DNA from: CAVSMC01 sp963798655
Lineage (GTDB): Bacteria; Pseudomonadota; Gammaproteobacteria; Burkholderiales; Casimicrobiaceae
Direction of reading: 5' to 3'
Assembly: GCA_963798655.1 (NCBI GenBank)
Contig: CAWCUH010000003.1
Coordinates: forward strand, 62,001-126,000
DNA: 64,000 nucleotides
The notes under the pieces are model-generated. The model was not told the DNA's origin. It searched no databases and worked only from the letters and a program-made list of their open reading frames with translations. The translations under genes and the position numbers were made by a program. This document shows, one piece after another, positions 63,033 through 64,000 of this stretch (its first letter is position 1; each line of letters starts with the position of its first letter).

Positions 63033-63348
63033 ACGCCGCCGCCCGCAGCGTCGACACGAGCGCCGCCTCGTCGGCGTCTTCCGGAAGCGGATAGCGCGCG
63101 AGCAACGCGCGCGTCGCATCGAGCCGCGCGAGGTCATTGCCTTCTGCGATCGCGCGCAGCGCGCGCAGCCGCGCGAGGCACTCGGCGCGCTGCTCGATCA
63201 GCTTCGTCAGCTGCTCGTCGCAGCGCGCAATCGGCGTCGGGTAGTGCGCGACCTCGTCGCTCAACTCGCGAAGGCGCGCGTCGAGTCGCGCGGCGAGCGC
63301 GTCGAGCGCATCGTTCAACGCCGTTCGTTGCGCTTGTTGCGCTTGCAT
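63013..63348 (-). CDS. small coiled-coil protein, unknown function
   Basis: A 111-residue protein almost wholly alpha-helical: ALDALAARLDARLRELSDEV, then CDEQLTKLIEQRAECLARLRAL, a heptad pattern (both quoted in part), and an acidic C-terminal tail (PLPEDADEAALVSTL). GGAGG lies upstream of the ATG at 63348. It begins 11 bases after the TauE/SafE-like gene on the same strand, so it is probably its operon partner. No family is recognised. The last 20 bases overlap the methyltransferase gene. Confidence 0.72.
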   Translation of the reverse strand: MQAQQAQRTALNDALDALAARLDARLRELSDEVAHYPTPIARCDEQLTKLIEQRAECLARLRALRAIAEGNDLARLDATRALLARYPLPEDADEAALVSTLRAAASTDCAR

Positions 63349-63359
63349 CGTCACCTCCG

Positions 63360-64000
63360 TCAACCGCTGTGTTGCGCGCACGCTCGCCCCGCGCAATCGG
63401 GCACCGAGGCGCGCGCCTCGCGCACGACCATCAGCGTGCCCTGCAGCAGGTACACCGTCGACACGGCGACGATGATCCGCCGGCTCCACGTGATGAACTG
63501 CGCGTCGCTCATCAGCTGCAGGATGCCTCGCGACGCGTGCGTGCCGGCGAGCGCGAGCGCCACCGCGGTCATCGCGACCCACGCCGGCAGGTCGCCCCCT
63601 TCCACGGCGAGCAGCGTGCCGAAATACGCGATCTTCAGCGCGTGCGACAGCGTCTGCACGGCCGCTTTCGTCGCGACGATCCCGCGCCGGCCGAGGCCGG
63701 AATGCACGAAGAACACGTCGAGCAGCGGCCCCGACACGCCGGCGAGCAATTGCAGCGCCATGCAGACGAGCCCTGCGATCCCCGCATGCGTCGGTCGCAC
63801 GACGGTCAATCGGGCGCGCGCCGGGAGCAGCAGGCCGATGAACGGCGTGAGCCCAAGGATCAATACGGACTGGCCCTTGGTCGGCCGCAGCGCAAGCAGC
63901 GTAAACAGCGCCACCGATATCGCCGAGCCGATCGCGTAGTGCAGGACAACCCGCCAGCCGACGTGTGCGCGCCACACCCACGCTCGCCAGCCGTTCGACG
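63360..64000 (-). CDS. TauE/SafE (TSUP) family membrane transporter, 5' end outside window
   Basis: The frame is open to the window edge, so this is the C-terminal part (about 213 residues). Four or five hydrophobic helices are visible (VVLHYAIGSAISVALFTLLAL, ILGLTPFIGLLLPA, GLVCMALQLLAGVSGPLLDVFF, WVAMTAVALALAGTHASRGIL; long ones abridged). The G-V-S-G-P-L-L-D-x-F-F segment and KAAVQTLSHALKIAYF resemble the second repeat of the TSUP family, which exports sulfite, sulfoacetate or related anions. The assignment is moderate because the N-terminal repeat is missing. Confidence 0.72.
   Translation of the reverse strand, partial: SNGWRAWVWRAHVGWRVVLHYAIGSAISVALFTLLALRPTKGQSVLILGLTPFIGLLLPARARLTVVRPTHAGIAGLVCMALQLLAGVSGPLLDVFFVHSGLGRRGIVATKAAVQTLSHALKIAYFGTLLAVEGGDLPAWVAMTAVALALAGTHASRGILQLMSDAQFITWSRRIIVAVSTVYLLQGTLMVVREARASVPDCAGRACAQHSG

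Noticed and set aside
1..64000. tRNA, rRNA, riboswitch or insertion-sequence features
   Set aside because: I found no cloverleaf with a CCA-type end, no rRNA-like stretches, no conserved riboswitch core and no transposase or flanking inverted repeats; short or diverged ones could be missed by eye.

Overview
The window looks like a chromosomal segment of a GC-rich betaproteobacterium, most likely Burkholderiales. Codon use is strongly G/C-ending throughout. The YajD-type HNH protein, the paired DUF2868/DUF3482 genes, the Liv-type ABC transporter and a type VI-like Hcp all fit that group, but no marker gene fixes the taxon. I see no rRNA, tRNA, IS element, integrase or CRISPR array.

Layout. 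0-2.7 kb: C-terminal part of a membrane nSTAND NTPase cut by the window edge. 2.9-18.9 kb: a catabolic island for a nitrogenous compound (polysaccharide-deacetylase-like hydrolase, GNAT, M20 amidohydrolase, alpha/beta hydrolase, aminotransferase and SDR on the minus strand; a GntR regulator; an 8-oxoguanine-deaminase-like amidohydrolase; a complete Liv ABC transporter followed by a triple RidA protein, an ACMSD-like amidohydrolase and an aldo/keto reductase). 18.9-23.0 kb: MATE pump, HDOD/EAL-like signalling protein, exported HEAT-repeat protein. 23.0-27.3 kb: a contractile-injection-system sheath fused to an Afp15-like AAA+ ATPase, divergent from a membrane protein with a TIR/SLOG-like C-terminal domain. 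27.3-36.9 kb: ordinary genes (MFS, RmuC, RecB-like nuclease/helicase, WYL regulator, VOC, SDR, YajD). 36.9-40.7 kb: DUF2868 and a DUF3482 GTPase, then a stand-alone gpV/VgrG-like spike protein and a PAAR tip. 40.8-58.4 kb: a dense conflict-type module: TIR-FGE, then a seven-gene co-directional run (lipoprotein, small helical protein, double-hydrolase-CHAT fusion, DUF4071/TIR-like protein, DUF2235 phospholipase-like protein, CHAT-metallo-beta-lactamase fusion, metacaspase-like protease), then a convergent TIR-membrane protein. 58.7-64 kb: FEN/PIN-type exonuclease, a tiny ORF, a secreted hydrolase, Hcp, GST, methyltransferase, a helical protein and a partial TauE/SafE transporter.

The candidate new system is the combination of injection-device parts (sheath-ATPase, gpV, PAAR, Hcp) with TIR, CHAT, caspase and lipase proteins. 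Reading it as an injection or anti-invader system with protease-controlled toxic outputs is inference. The individual domains are read directly from motifs.

Caveat on sequence quality: about ten clear frameshifts interrupt otherwise intact genes (near 6507, 12140, 24646, 31464, 32674, 40475, 40536, 46503, 54480 and 59176). All have the same sign: one extra base, or two missing. They are most simply insertion errors in the assembly, so these genes are annotated across the shift and should be checked against reads.
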